64,000 bases of DNA. Source: a virus. Position numbers and translations under genes: made by a program. Under the pieces are notes generated by a model. The model was not told where the DNA came from. It was given only the letters and a program-made list of their open reading frames with translations, and did no database searches. Location: the IMG/VR virus record IMGVR_UViG_3300042261_001186, positions 1 through 64,000 of that record; one strand, written 5' to 3'. Of this stretch, positions 34,325-42,665 are shown one piece after another (position 1 is the first letter of the stretch; each line of letters opens with the position of its first letter).

Positions 34325-34663
34325 ATGACATTGACTTTTAATAAATATTTTGAAAATCATTCTGATGTTGACACATATAGTGAAGAAAATTGGGACAACT
34401 ATGATGAACAAAAAATAACAAGTAGATATAATATTTATCTGTGTGTTAGGGATAACCAAGATTTTGCAGCTGGACATGTGTACATTGTTGTTGGAATAAA
34501 TCAAAATGTGATAGGGCCGAATATAGTTGATACTAGAGTAAAGGTTAAAGGATTGATGGCAGATGAATATATAAATATAGATTTTAATGCTGGTGAAGAC
34601 CCTTATAGAAGAGCTTTAGCTAATGGATCATTAATTTATATAGGAAAATTAGATGAATTTTAA
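34325..34663 (+). CDS. Leader plus DxxSEENW tag, small barrel protein
   Basis: Protein of 112 residues. MTLTFNKYFENHSDVDTYSEENWDN joins a leader-like N-terminus (cut after YFE) directly to the tag, so the tag would form the mature N-terminus. The remainder (YNIYLCVRDN ... VYIVVGI) is a small beta domain. It starts 2 bases after the previous stop and its end is 1 base before the next ATG (34665). Confidence 0.65.
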   Translation: MTLTFNKYFENHSDVDTYSEENWDNYDEQKITSRYNIYLCVRDNQDFAAGHVYIVVGINQNVIGPNIVDTRVKVKGLMADEYINIDFNAGEDPYRRALANGSLIYIGKLDEF

Positions 34664-34664
34664 T

Positions 34665-35009
34665 ATGATAACAAAATTTAATAAATATGAGAAAATATTT
34701 GAGAGTCTCCCAAGACAATCAACTGTCGATCAATTAAAAAGGATAAGACAAGAGATAAACAAATCTCAAAACATAAAAGTTGGTCCTGAAGAATCCACTA
34801 TGAGTGGTGATGTTGGTGACAGAGTAATAGATGATTTGGTTAAACATAAAGGTAAACAAGAAATGAATAATCTATTTTGGTGGGATAATCCATTAGATAG
34901 AAAAATTGATTCTTATGAGACTTTTGTGAAAGATGATTCAAGAACATCTCTTGGTTATACAACTAAAGGTGACCCAATTAAACATAGGGGAACTGATTAT
35001 AAAAATTAA
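34665..35009 (+). CDS. Leader-bearing charged protein
   Basis: Protein of 114 residues from the ATG at 34665. I prefer this to an in-frame ATG at 34653 because it gives the leader MITKFNKYEKIFES (cut after IFE) and avoids overlap with the previous gene. The body is charged, with the segment NNLFWWDNPLDRK, and has no recognised domain. A disordered internal protein is likely. Confidence 0.65.
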   Translation: MITKFNKYEKIFESLPRQSTVDQLKRIRQEINKSQNIKVGPEESTMSGDVGDRVIDDLVKHKGKQEMNNLFWWDNPLDRKIDSYETFVKDDSRTSLGYTTKGDPIKHRGTDYKN

Positions 35010-35019
35010 TTAATGAATT

Positions 35020-35394
35020 ATGAAAAATTTAAAAACTATGGATGAATTTATAAATGAAGGTTTTTCTAACATATTTGGAGGTAAGACCAATTATGATTTA
35101 CTAAAAATTATAAATGTTCAATTGGATGAAGTTGAAAAAAACGCTAAGTTAAATTTAACTATGTATAAAGAATTTGATATATTTAACAAATCTTTTCTTG
35201 CTGCAATAGATACAATAAACTCTTTTAATGTGAAACCTGATAATTCATATTATAAAGATGTTCATCAAGCAATAGATAAATTATATTCTTTAGTTCCATT
35301 CAAAGGAAGTAATCCTATGGCTTGGAAAAAAACAGTTGAAAAATTTAATAAAATGACATTAAAATATAATTCACATAAAAATTTAAGATGGTAA
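35020..35394 (+). CDS. Leader-bearing helical protein
   Basis: Protein of 124 residues. The leader MKNLKTMDEFINEGF is one of the best matches to the T4 sequence, with cut after FINE. The mature part is a helical bundle rich in Lys, Asn and Phe. It is basic, unlike its acidic neighbours, so DNA contact inside the head is possible but not shown. Confidence 0.65.
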   Translation: MKNLKTMDEFINEGFSNIFGGKTNYDLLKIINVQLDEVEKNAKLNLTMYKEFDIFNKSFLAAIDTINSFNVKPDNSYYKDVHQAIDKLYSLVPFKGSNPMAWKKTVEKFNKMTLKYNSHKNLRW

Positions 35395-35414
35395 TAAAAA
35401 AAAACATAAACAAA

Positions 35415-36584
35415 ATGATAAAAAATTACAAAAACTTCATAGGTGAAAGTGTAGAAAATAAAGGAAAAGGTCCAGGTAATAATGATTTGTTTCCTTCAAC
35501 TCCTTTTAAACAAACTTTAAATCGTCCAAATCAAACAATGGATTTTTTAAGAGTTGGTAAACATATTTTAACTAGTAAAATAGATGGTTTCATTGATAGT
35601 GTTCAAAATGAAAACATTTTTATAACAGATAGACTTACTGGTGAAATAAAAAAATATACACTAAAGGAAGTTTTGAGAGAAATGACCAAAGCAAAACCAG
35701 TCGAAGGTAAAAATACACCAGTTGAAGGTTTTACTGGAACACCAAGATGGGCTCAAAAACCAACATTGGTAAAAGAAAAAATAGAGGCTGTCCATACCAT
35801 ATTGACTCCAGAAGATGAATTAGATGGTGAAATAAGTGAAGATGAAATGAATGAATATATAAATAAAGTTAATAAAAGAAATGATACAAGATTTAAATAT
35901 ACTGAAGAAGATGAGTTTGGAGAACATTCAGATGAAAATTTTGGTTTAAATACCCATCATGGAATGTACAGAAATGAAGACTACCCTCAATACACACCTA
36001 GTGTTGGAAATGATGATGATGAAGAATTATCTGGAGATACATACAATCCTGGTTTACTAAGTGATGCTGATGTCAATTCACCTATATATGATAAAGTTGA
36101 AATAGAAGAAAATGAAATAGATGAAAGATTTAGACCATCATCATTAGCTGATGATATGGCTTATAAAAGTGGTAAAGAAAAACTAAAAAAATTTGGAATA
36201 GATTTAGATGAAGAAGATGAAGGTGAAGAAGGTATAGATAATTTTATATTTGGAAAAAAACCTAAAAGAAATAGAGGCACAGAAGACAACCCTGAAGGTA
36301 ATACAAATCCTATAAGTGAAAGTTGGAACAAATACTGGGAAACCTTTGATCCATTAAGAGAAAGACTTGAAGAAGAAGATTATGAAGATGTTATGGATAT
36401 AAACCCTGATATATTTGAAGAAGAAAAAGAAGAAGAGGAATATGAAGAACCAGAAGGATCAGAAGACAATCCAATTCAAATGAGAAAAAGATTGAAAATA
36501 GAAGACTATTCTGAAGACAATCCAGAACCACAATATGGTGATGATAGGTTTGATCAATTTGGATTCAATGAAAATCAAGAATAA
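35415..36584 (+). CDS. Large acidic internal-protein candidate
   Basis: Protein of 389 residues from the ATG at 35415, where MIKNYKNFIGES gives a proper leader (cut after FIGE). The frame is open back to 35388 but that start lacks the leader. A barrel-like segment (VGKHILTSKIDGFIDSV ... ITDRLTGEIKKYTL) occupies residues 45-90. The C-terminal 250 residues are extremely acidic and contain SEDNP/TEDNP repeats. Acidic low-complexity proteins of this type occur inside T4-like heads. Function is unknown. Confidence 0.65.
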   Translation: MIKNYKNFIGESVENKGKGPGNNDLFPSTPFKQTLNRPNQTMDFLRVGKHILTSKIDGFIDSVQNENIFITDRLTGEIKKYTLKEVLREMTKAKPVEGKNTPVEGFTGTPRWAQKPTLVKEKIEAVHTILTPEDELDGEISEDEMNEYINKVNKRNDTRFKYTEEDEFGEHSDENFGLNTHHGMYRNEDYPQYTPSVGNDDDEELSGDTYNPGLLSDADVNSPIYDKVEIEENEIDERFRPSSLADDMAYKSGKEKLKKFGIDLDEEDEGEEGIDNFIFGKKPKRNRGTEDNPEGNTNPISESWNKYWETFDPLRERLEEEDYEDVMDINPDIFEEEKEEEEYEEPEGSEDNPIQMRKRLKIEDYSEDNPEPQYGDDRFDQFGFNENQE

Positions 36585-36587
36585 ATT

Positions 36588-36740
36588 ATGAAATATTTAA
36601 AACTTTTTGAAGCTGATATTGAAGAAGATGAATATGAAGGTAATGTTGATATGAATAAACACATGTTGATACATGCCTTAGAAACATTGTTTCATTCTTG
36701 GGGTGGAGACACACCACCTGGAAAATTCTTAACAAAATAA
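36588..36740 (+). CDS. Small leader-bearing protein (50 residues)
   Basis: The ATG 3 bases after the previous stop begins MKYLKLFEADIEEDE (leader, cut after LFE), followed by a helix with HALETLF and the end GKFLTK. It is short but has the operon spacing and leader of its neighbours, which supports it as a real gene. Confidence 0.6.
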   Translation: MKYLKLFEADIEEDEYEGNVDMNKHMLIHALETLFHSWGGDTPPGKFLTK

Positions 36741-36750
36741 TTTTTTAAAA

Positions 36751-37482
36751 ATGAGAAACCTAAAACATAGATTAGATTATATAAGAGAGGAATTGAAAGA
36801 TTATAAAGATGTTGATGATTGGTTAAAAAAATCTGAATGGAAACCTCTTAAACATGAAAAACGCATCCCTTTATCACAAGTGGAAAAACTCTGTTATGAT
36901 GCATTTGTAATAGGTTCTAAAGGTGATATGAGTTTTAAAACTTGGTGGAGTGACCAAAAATTGAATGAAAATATGTTACCAAAACAACCTATCAAAAAAG
37001 TTAAATGTTTAGAATGTGGAGAAAGTGTTTGTGATAATTTAGGTTACAAAATAGGACATTTATATAACAGACATAATTGTAAACCAAGTGTTGATGATTA
37101 CATTGCAAAAAATATGTTGAAAAAATATTTCCCTTCTATTGTAAAGGAATCTAATTCTTCTAAGTATAATTGGATGCAACATCCAGATTATCCAGAACCA
37201 CCTGTTCTTAATGAAACAATTACTAACCCTGATGTTGATCCTTATGGTGAAGAGAATTGGGGACCAACAAAAAGATATAAAGTTTACAAAACTGTTTATG
37301 AAAGATCTCGTGTAGAATATGTTGGTTATGTTGATGCAGAAAATGAAGAAGAAGCAATCAACAAAAGTGATTACATTACTAATTGGGAACAATATAATAA
37401 TGATATAATAAATGAAGATATTGAAAATATAACTGCTGTTGAAACAGATGATGAAGTGATATATTTTCAAAATGGTAATTAA
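36751..37482 (+). CDS. Zinc-finger and DPYGEENW protein
   Basis: Protein of 243 residues. The start MRNLKHRLDYIREEL is a weak leader. Residues about 85-110 carry CLECGESVC with a following H-x4-H/C pattern (GHLYNRHNC), typical of a zinc finger. The tag DVDPYGEENWG lies near residue 168 and is followed by a separate beta domain (RYKVYKTVYERSRVEYVGY). The tag thus sits at a domain joint, as if two proteins had fused. It is last in the operon; the structured RNA/terminator region follows. Confidence 0.65.
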   Translation: MRNLKHRLDYIREELKDYKDVDDWLKKSEWKPLKHEKRIPLSQVEKLCYDAFVIGSKGDMSFKTWWSDQKLNENMLPKQPIKKVKCLECGESVCDNLGYKIGHLYNRHNCKPSVDDYIAKNMLKKYFPSIVKESNSSKYNWMQHPDYPEPPVLNETITNPDVDPYGEENWGPTKRYKVYKTVYERSRVEYVGYVDAENEEEAINKSDYITNWEQYNNDIINEDIENITAVETDDEVIYFQNGN

Positions 37483-37486
37483 AATA

Positions 37487-37568
37487 TACAGCGTGACTTA
37501 GGACCGCCTGTTATGACTTCGGTCATTTTTATAAAACTCGGGAATTCGCTGCTCCCGGGTTTTTTTAT
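37487..37568 (+). ncRNA. GC-rich structured RNA with tandem hairpins upstream of DNA polymerase
   Basis: Locally about half G+C in a very AT-rich genome. Three hairpins can be drawn. The first is ACAGCG..CGCCTGT (one bulge). The second is ATGAC-TTCG-GTCAT, a UUCG tetraloop followed by TTTTT. The third is ACTCGGGA..TCCCGGGT followed by T7. The last two are plausible terminators for the 33.4-37.5 kb operon. The whole may also be a stable small RNA, or an operator region for the polymerase gene 53 bases downstream. T4 polymerase represses its own mRNA through a hairpin, but that is only an analogy. Confidence 0.5.
37536..37568 (+). terminator. Strong rho-independent terminator
   Basis: Eight-pair stem ACTCGGGA/TCCCGGGT (one G-T pair) with a 9-base loop, followed by seven T residues. 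Confidence 0.85.
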
Positions 37569-37620
37569 TAAACATATTTCCGTTTTTTTTCTATAAACAT
37601 AAATTAAATCTTATTTATTA

Positions 37621-39132
37621 ATGGTTGTAGATTTCGAATATTCGAATAAAATTCTAAAAGTATCTTATATTGGGGAAAATGGTAATGTAAAAATGAAACA
37701 TTACAATTGGCCTAATCCTCAAAAATATGTTGTCTGTCCCGATGATGATAGAGATAAAAGTGGTAAATATACCACATGGGATGGTAATGCAGTTAAATTA
37801 GTCTACACTAGAAATCCAGATAGATATTCAGTTTATGATTACTTAGATAGTTTACCTGAAGAAGAACAAGAAGTAATCTTCAAATATAATGAACCAGAAA
37901 TATTCTTCATAGATATTGAAAATGAAATTTTAGATTCAAAACCTACCCCTCAATTAGCACAAGGTGCAATTCAATCCATTTCAATAGTTGTTAGAAATAA
38001 AGTCCTTGTTATGGGAACAAGTGACTTATCTAAAGACCAAGAGAAATCAATAAGAGAAGATATCAATAATTATTTTGCCAAATTCAATACAGATTATGAT
38101 TTCAAATTTATAAGATATAAGAATGAGTATGATATGATGCTCAACTTCTTTGAAAAATATGTACCTAAAATGCCAGTGGTTACTGGATGGAATTTCACAG
38201 AATATGACTGGGTCTATTTAGTTAATAGGGCTAGGAAAATTGGAGTTGATCCAACTGCAGCATCTTTAACTAGAGTTTTGAAACAACCATTCAATAAGAT
38301 GAACAAAAAGAAAAACCAAAAAGAATCTTTTTGTGAACATCCAGCACATAAAATAGTTGTGGATTATATGGAATTGTATGAAAAATACAATTCCACAATT
38401 AAAATCAAAGAATCAAATAGTTTGGATTTTGTCGCAGATGGTATTCTTGGAGTTAAGAAAGTTAACTATGAAGGCTCATTAAAAACATTGATAAACAGCG
38501 ATTACAAGAAGTTTATCTTCTATAATGCTGTTGACTCTATTCTTGTACAGAAAATACATGAAACAACTAAATGGGTTGATATTCTTTATGGTATTTCTAC
38601 ACTTTCTAAAATCAAAATACTTGATGCTTATTCTACTTTACCTGTAACAGAAGGTATTCTTAGAAGGAAATTAAAGAAAGAGAAGAATGTTATACTTTGT
38701 AAACTTGAAAGAGATTTTACAAATGACACCTTGATAATGGAAGCAGAAAGAGGTGTTAAGGGTGGTTGGGTTAAAGACCCAGTTAAAGGTATGGCAATGT
38801 GGGTGGCTTGTTATGACTTTTCATCACTTTATCCTACAACCATAAGACAATTCAACATTTCTGCTGATTCATATAAAGGTATTTTATCTCCAACAAAAGA
38901 CTTTGCTGTTTTCAATGGACATAGAGTTGAATTGGAAGATGGAGACATAGTTCTTTTGAATGGTACTGTGTTCAAAAATGAAGTGGGTATAATCAACCAA
39001 ACGATGACCGACATCTTTGCTGATAGGAGAAGGTACAAAGGGTATATGAATTTTGAACATGAGGACCTAGAGGCCTTTAAAAAGGATTTAAAGATAGCCG
39101 AGGAAGAGTTGTTATCCTGCTTACAGAATTAA
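37621..39132 (+). CDS. 43: DNA polymerase (family B, gp43-like), N-terminal half only
   Basis: Protein of 503 residues. Exonuclease motif I is FFIDIENE near residue 99, Exo II is TGWNFTEYDW near 189, and Exo III is YNAVDS near 303. Polymerase motif A is YDFSSLYPTTIRQ near residue 400. The protein stops shortly after, in the fingers region (AEEELLSCLQN), before motif B (KxxxNSxYG) and motif C (DTDS), which are not found in this window. T4 gp43 has about 900 residues. A TAA and a strong terminator follow at once, so this looks like one subunit of a split polymerase, as known in some T4-like phages, and not a frameshift. The partner must lie outside the window. Confidence 0.9.
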   Translation: MVVDFEYSNKILKVSYIGENGNVKMKHYNWPNPQKYVVCPDDDRDKSGKYTTWDGNAVKLVYTRNPDRYSVYDYLDSLPEEEQEVIFKYNEPEIFFIDIENEILDSKPTPQLAQGAIQSISIVVRNKVLVMGTSDLSKDQEKSIREDINNYFAKFNTDYDFKFIRYKNEYDMMLNFFEKYVPKMPVVTGWNFTEYDWVYLVNRARKIGVDPTAASLTRVLKQPFNKMNKKKNQKESFCEHPAHKIVVDYMELYEKYNSTIKIKESNSLDFVADGILGVKKVNYEGSLKTLINSDYKKFIFYNAVDSILVQKIHETTKWVDILYGISTLSKIKILDAYSTLPVTEGILRRKLKKEKNVILCKLERDFTNDTLIMEAERGVKGGWVKDPVKGMAMWVACYDFSSLYPTTIRQFNISADSYKGILSPTKDFAVFNGHRVELEDGDIVLLNGTVFKNEVGIINQTMTDIFADRRRYKGYMNFEHEDLEAFKKDLKIAEEELLSCLQN

Positions 39133-39135
39133 ATA

Positions 39136-39165
39136 AAAAACCCAGATTTTAGTCTGGGTTTTTCT
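39136..39165. terminator. Bidirectional hairpin terminator
   Basis: CCCAGA/TCTGGG stem with A-run and T-run flanks, between the convergent polymerase gene and the small gene at 39166. Confidence 0.85.
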
Positions 39166-39303
39166 TTAGATTTGTGTTAGATAATTTAGTTTCATCCATT
39201 CCTTGTAAGTGAGGGAAATGTCACCTCTCTTAAATTCAGAATAACTATCCAAATAGAATTGATCATCTTTGTTTTCTTTGTACCACTTATTAAATCCTTT
39301 CAT
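39166..39303 (-). CDS. Small protein downstream of rtcB
   Basis: ATG (39301-39303) to TAA (39166-39168) encodes 45 residues: MKGFNKWYKENKDDQFYLDS, then YSEFKRGDISLTYKEWMK and a short hydrophobic end. The start lies 18 bases after the rtcB stop. The mix of aromatic and charged residues is typical of a folded helical peptide. Not recognised, but it fits the gap exactly. Confidence 0.55.
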   Translation of the reverse strand: MKGFNKWYKENKDDQFYLDSYSEFKRGDISLTYKEWMKLNYLTQI

Positions 39304-39321
39304 ATAAATTGTTTTTAAATG

Positions 39322-40758
39322 TTAGTATTTACCTCTTGCTTCTCTTGATTTCTTACGATCTCTACGGAAGTCTTTTTCTTTATCAGTACGGTATTTCTGA
39401 ACTATTTCATCTTTCCTACCTTTTTTCTGTAAGTCTTTCTTTTCTTTCCAAGAAATTGCTTTACCTGTATCTTTAACATTCCAGATAGGTTTTATCCTAT
39501 CAAGTATAGTTGCAGTAGGTTCAATCAATTTCTCAATAACTTCAGAATTTTTGTAAGCAAAAACTGATTCATCCAAAGTTTCCTTGCAAACAGATGTTGT
39601 GTAGATACCTTTCATAGTTTCCTTGACTTGTTCTACAGTAACCATCTCTTTTGCTTTGGAACGTGACCATTTCCTACCTGAACCATGAGGACCACTAAAT
39701 AAAAAATCTGGATTTGATTTACCTTCACATATTAAGATACCATCTTTTTGATTAAATGGTATAATCATTTTCTGTCCAGTATAAGATGCAATTGCCCCTT
39801 TCCTTATAATCATATCTTTTGGGTCAATATAATTATGTATGGTTGAAATAATTTCATCAAATTTCACGATACCAATAATATCTTTAATAATATTTAACAT
39901 TGCCATTCTGTTCCATTCTGCATATTTTTGAGCAAATATCATATCAAACATATAATTAATCATATTTTCACCTACTAAATATTCTTTATTAACACCTAAT
40001 TTATATTTTTCTTTTAATTCTTGAATTTTTTTAGGTATTAAATTCATTGGAAAAGTATTCAATTTAATATCATCTAATTCTTTGTTATAAACATCTGGTG
40101 TGACAGACATTTGAGATTTAGCTACATTGGACCAATAATCATATATTTTTAAACCAAAATTTCTAGAACCTGAATGAATAGTAATCCAATAATCACCATT
40201 AGAATCAATACCAAGTTCCTGGAAATGATTTCCAGATCCGAGAGTCCCTATGGCATTCCAAAATTTATTTTCTTCAATTTTAATATCTTTTAATTTTTTG
40301 GATAACCATTTTTCATTGTATGTTGGTGCAATATATAATGTACCAAATTTTTTATTATATTCAGTTACAAAATTATCTGCAACCATTTGTACTTCATCAA
40401 AAGGAATATCAGTGAAAACTGGATTTTGATTAACATTGAATCCCATAGGTATTGAATTTTTAACATCAATATCAAATTGTTTCAAGTCTAATTTATATGT
40501 TCTTGAAAATTTAGCTGATAACATCCCACAACCAAGATCGCACCCAATGTGGGCTGGGTTTAACATTGTGTTGTTTAATGGCATACAAAATCCAATAACT
40601 ATTGATTTCCCAACATGTGTATCACATTGAATCCTTATTGGAACACCTTCAGAAACAGGTTGATCTAAAATAGCTTGAATTAAAGAATATGCTTCCAATT
40701 CAACATCATCTGTTAATATTTTACAATCTTTGTTATATTTACCTTTTAATTCTATCAT
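39322..40758 (-). CDS. rtcB: RNA ligase RtcB
   Basis: RtcB joins RNA 2',3'-cyclic phosphate or 3'-phosphate ends to 5'-OH ends. The protein has 478 residues, close to the bacterial length. Motifs seen are HIGCDLGCGM near residue 75 (metal-binding Asp and Cys), GSGNHFQELG, the HSGSRNFG block and the catalytic-histidine region GPHGSGRKWSRSKA. The C-terminus is Lys/Arg-rich. It has a Bacteroidota-type promoter (TAATTTTGCA, 40778-40787) and an AGGAG about 10 bases before the ATG, one of few such sites here. In a phage it may repair tRNA cut by host anticodon nucleases. Confidence 0.95.
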   Translation of the reverse strand: MIELKGKYNKDCKILTDDVELEAYSLIQAILDQPVSEGVPIRIQCDTHVGKSIVIGFCMPLNNTMLNPAHIGCDLGCGMLSAKFSRTYKLDLKQFDIDVKNSIPMGFNVNQNPVFTDIPFDEVQMVADNFVTEYNKKFGTLYIAPTYNEKWLSKKLKDIKIEENKFWNAIGTLGSGNHFQELGIDSNGDYWITIHSGSRNFGLKIYDYWSNVAKSQMSVTPDVYNKELDDIKLNTFPMNLIPKKIQELKEKYKLGVNKEYLVGENMINYMFDMIFAQKYAEWNRMAMLNIIKDIIGIVKFDEIISTIHNYIDPKDMIIRKGAIASYTGQKMIIPFNQKDGILICEGKSNPDFLFSGPHGSGRKWSRSKAKEMVTVEQVKETMKGIYTTSVCKETLDESVFAYKNSEVIEKLIEPTATILDRIKPIWNVKDTGKAISWKEKKDLQKKGRKDEIVQKYRTDKEKDFRRDRKKSREARGKY

Positions 40759-40777
40759 AATGGTTTTCTCCTATAAT

Positions 40778-40787
40778 GCAAAATTAC
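40778..40787 (-). promoter_or_regulatory. Bacteroidota-type -7 box TAATTTTGCA before rtcB
   Basis: The minus-strand box fits TAnnTTTG(CA) and is 20 bases from the rtcB ATG. The -33 region is AT-rich with no clear TTG. Confidence 0.45.
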
Positions 40788-40813
40788 AAAATATTTATAA
40801 CATAAAAAAATAA

Positions 40814-41566
40814 TTAAAGAGACAAGTATATTCTTGATTTTTTATTCTCGACATCTACTTTATTATCATATAAATTATGTTTTTTTAATAATTCACGAAT
40901 AGTTCTACGACTATGATTTGTTTTTTTAGAAATGTATGATATGAGTCCTTTTTTAGAATTACCAAATTCATTTATGTGACCTAATAATTTTTCTTTTTCT
41001 ATTTTATGATAATTATCTTTTCTTTGTTCATCAGTAAGAATATTTTTATCTCTAATTCCTTCTCTTATGATAGAATTTATTTTTTTTCTTGTTAATTTAA
41101 TTTCTTCATTAAAATTTTTAAATATTTGTGAATCTGAGAAACCATCATTATATAATTTATATACCATAGTTCTAGTTTCATTTGAAACTATTTTATATTG
41201 TCCATTTAATTCAAATGGTCTTTTACATTTTGATGAATTTAACATAGATTGTTTAATTTTTTCAATTATTTTTTCTTTGTTTGGATTATTTGTTATACCA
41301 TCATTTGTATTACCACCTTTACAAATATTATAACCATTTGGTGATAATGTATTTTCTAATTCAATATAATAAATTTCCATTTCATTCAAAATTTCTCTTG
41401 TTGTTGTTCCAGACCATATTATATCTTTTTTAAAATTATTTTTACCATATTTTTTTATTGCTGATTTAATAATTGGACCAGAGCCAAAATATCCATTTCT
41501 ACTATGAATACTTTGACCAATATATATTTTGTTATTTATTTTATTTGTTATTCTATATATTTCCAT
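40814..41566 (-). CDS. GIY-YIG homing endonuclease (SegA-like)
   Basis: Protein of 250 residues. The GIY-YIG domain spans residues 1-90: YRITNKINNKIYIGQS, then the catalytic arginine-containing strand, the helix with HSRNGYFGSGPIIKSAIKKYG and Glu at METEYYIEL-type position (EMEIYYIE). The C-terminal half is rich in Lys/Asn and helix-turn-helix-like segments (ISKKTNHSRRTIRELLKKH) as in modular DNA-binding domains of Seg/I-TevI. It is free-standing, inserted between rtcB and the synthetase-like gene. Probably a selfish element that spreads its own locus. Confidence 0.85.
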   Translation of the reverse strand: MEIYRITNKINNKIYIGQSIHSRNGYFGSGPIIKSAIKKYGKNNFKKDIIWSGTTTREILNEMEIYYIELENTLSPNGYNICKGGNTNDGITNNPNKEKIIEKIKQSMLNSSKCKRPFELNGQYKIVSNETRTMVYKLYNDGFSDSQIFKNFNEEIKLTRKKINSIIREGIRDKNILTDEQRKDNYHKIEKEKLLGHINEFGNSKKGLISYISKKTNHSRRTIRELLKKHNLYDNKVDVENKKSRIYLSL

Positions 41567-41582
41567 AATTATTATATGTTAA

Positions 41583-41593
41583 TTATATATTAA
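41583..41593 (-). promoter_or_regulatory. Candidate late promoter box TTAATATATAA
   Basis: Minus strand, 16 bases before the ATG of the GIY-YIG gene. Confidence 0.4.
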
Positions 41594-41650
41594 TGTTTCA
41601 AAATTAATAAAACTTGGCCTTTTTTATTATATATATAGTTAAGGAATTTA

Positions 41651-41677
41651 TTTTTTGGGGATATTGTCCCCAAAAAA
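41651..41677 (+). promoter_or_regulatory. Hairpin abutting the start codon of the asparagine synthetase-like gene
   Basis: The inverted repeat TTTTTTGGGG / CCCCAAAAAA with a 7-base loop (ATATTGT) ends 3 bases before the ATG at 41681. It has no following T-run on the plus strand, so it is not a terminator for that direction. A hairpin this close to a start would affect initiation; an RNA-level control site is inferred. Confidence 0.5.
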
Positions 41678-41680
41678 AAA

Positions 41681-42556
41681 ATGCCTATGAAGAAACAAAT
41701 TTTTAAACAGGATGTTATTGGCCCCCAAGATTTTGACAATTTAGTCAAAAAAATGAGGGGCTTTTTTATTGAAAAAAATTACAAAGAAGTTTATCCACAA
41801 CCCATTAGATCAATAATGGCAGCATGTGAAGATCCAAAAACATTAAGATCATTTACATTTGATGGTAATACTTGGCCATTGAGTCAAACGAATCAAATGA
41901 ATTTGGAAATGATTTTATTAACAATGCCAGAAGAAGCTGATGGTATTTATTGTATGACAACTAGTTACAGAGACGAACCTAATCCAATACCTGGGAGGCA
42001 TGATAAGATATTCCCTATGTGGGAATTTGAACATAAAGGTAATTTTCAAGATTTAGTACAAACATTAAGTGAATTAAGTGTTCATTTAGGATTTGTAAAA
42101 AGTGTAGAAGATATACCAATTTTTACTTATGATGAATTATGTGAACATTATAAAGTAGATAGTTTAGAATCTGAACATGAAACTTTAATGTGGAAAGAAT
42201 ATGGTGATGTAGTTGGTATCACTTATTTTCCAGAAAGAACACATCCATTTTGGAATATGAAACATGATGGGTTAAGTCATAAAGGAGAAAGGTTATTTAA
42301 CAAAACAGATTTCATTATTTGTGGTCAAGAAACTTTTGGCTCAGCAGAAAGATCAGTTGATCCTGAACAAATGAGAAATAGTTTTCATAGTATATCTGAT
42401 GGTATGTATGCAAAATTATTATATAATGAGTTTAGTAAAGAAAGAGTAATTTCAGAATTGGAATCTTACTTATCTTTACCAATGATAGAGAGGTTTGGCG
42501 CGGGAATCGGGTTTACAAGACTATATAGAGCTATGAAATTAAAGGGGTTAATTTAA
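41681..42556 (+). CDS. Class II aaRS-like asparagine synthetase (AsnS/AspRS core)
   Basis: Protein of 291 residues. It is the catalytic core of a class II AspRS/AsnRS without the anticodon-binding domain. Motif 2 is SYRDEPNPIPGRHDKIFPMW near residue 96, then EFE, and motif 3 is GAGIGFTRLYR near the C-terminus. PERTHPFWNMK precedes it. Archaeal asparagine synthetases of this type make Asn from Asp, so the phage enzyme may do this or an aminoacylation-like reaction. It is preceded by an unusual hairpin and followed by two terminators; it is a single-gene unit. Confidence 0.8.
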   Translation: MPMKKQIFKQDVIGPQDFDNLVKKMRGFFIEKNYKEVYPQPIRSIMAACEDPKTLRSFTFDGNTWPLSQTNQMNLEMILLTMPEEADGIYCMTTSYRDEPNPIPGRHDKIFPMWEFEHKGNFQDLVQTLSELSVHLGFVKSVEDIPIFTYDELCEHYKVDSLESEHETLMWKEYGDVVGITYFPERTHPFWNMKHDGLSHKGERLFNKTDFIICGQETFGSAERSVDPEQMRNSFHSISDGMYAKLLYNEFSKERVISELESYLSLPMIERFGAGIGFTRLYRAMKLKGLI

Positions 42557-42568
42557 CCCCTTTTTTTA
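42541..42568 (+). terminator. Terminator overlapping the end of the synthetase gene
   Basis: AAAGGGGTT/AACCCCTTT, followed by T7. The 5' arm encodes the last codons of the gene. Confidence 0.75.
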
Positions 42569-42665
42569 TTAAACTTATTAAAATTATCATTATATAATAT
42601 ATGATAGATAAGATTTACGTCATTTTTTATTTATCATATTAATTTAATTATTTTTGGTTAGTTAA

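Noticed and set aside
37487-37568. tRNA gene
   Set aside because: No cloverleaf can be drawn and there is no TTCRA arm or acceptor stem; two of the hairpins are followed by T-runs.
37621-39132. Polymerase truncated by frameshift
   Set aside because: No motif B or C was found in any frame downstream; a terminator and an opposing gene follow at once.
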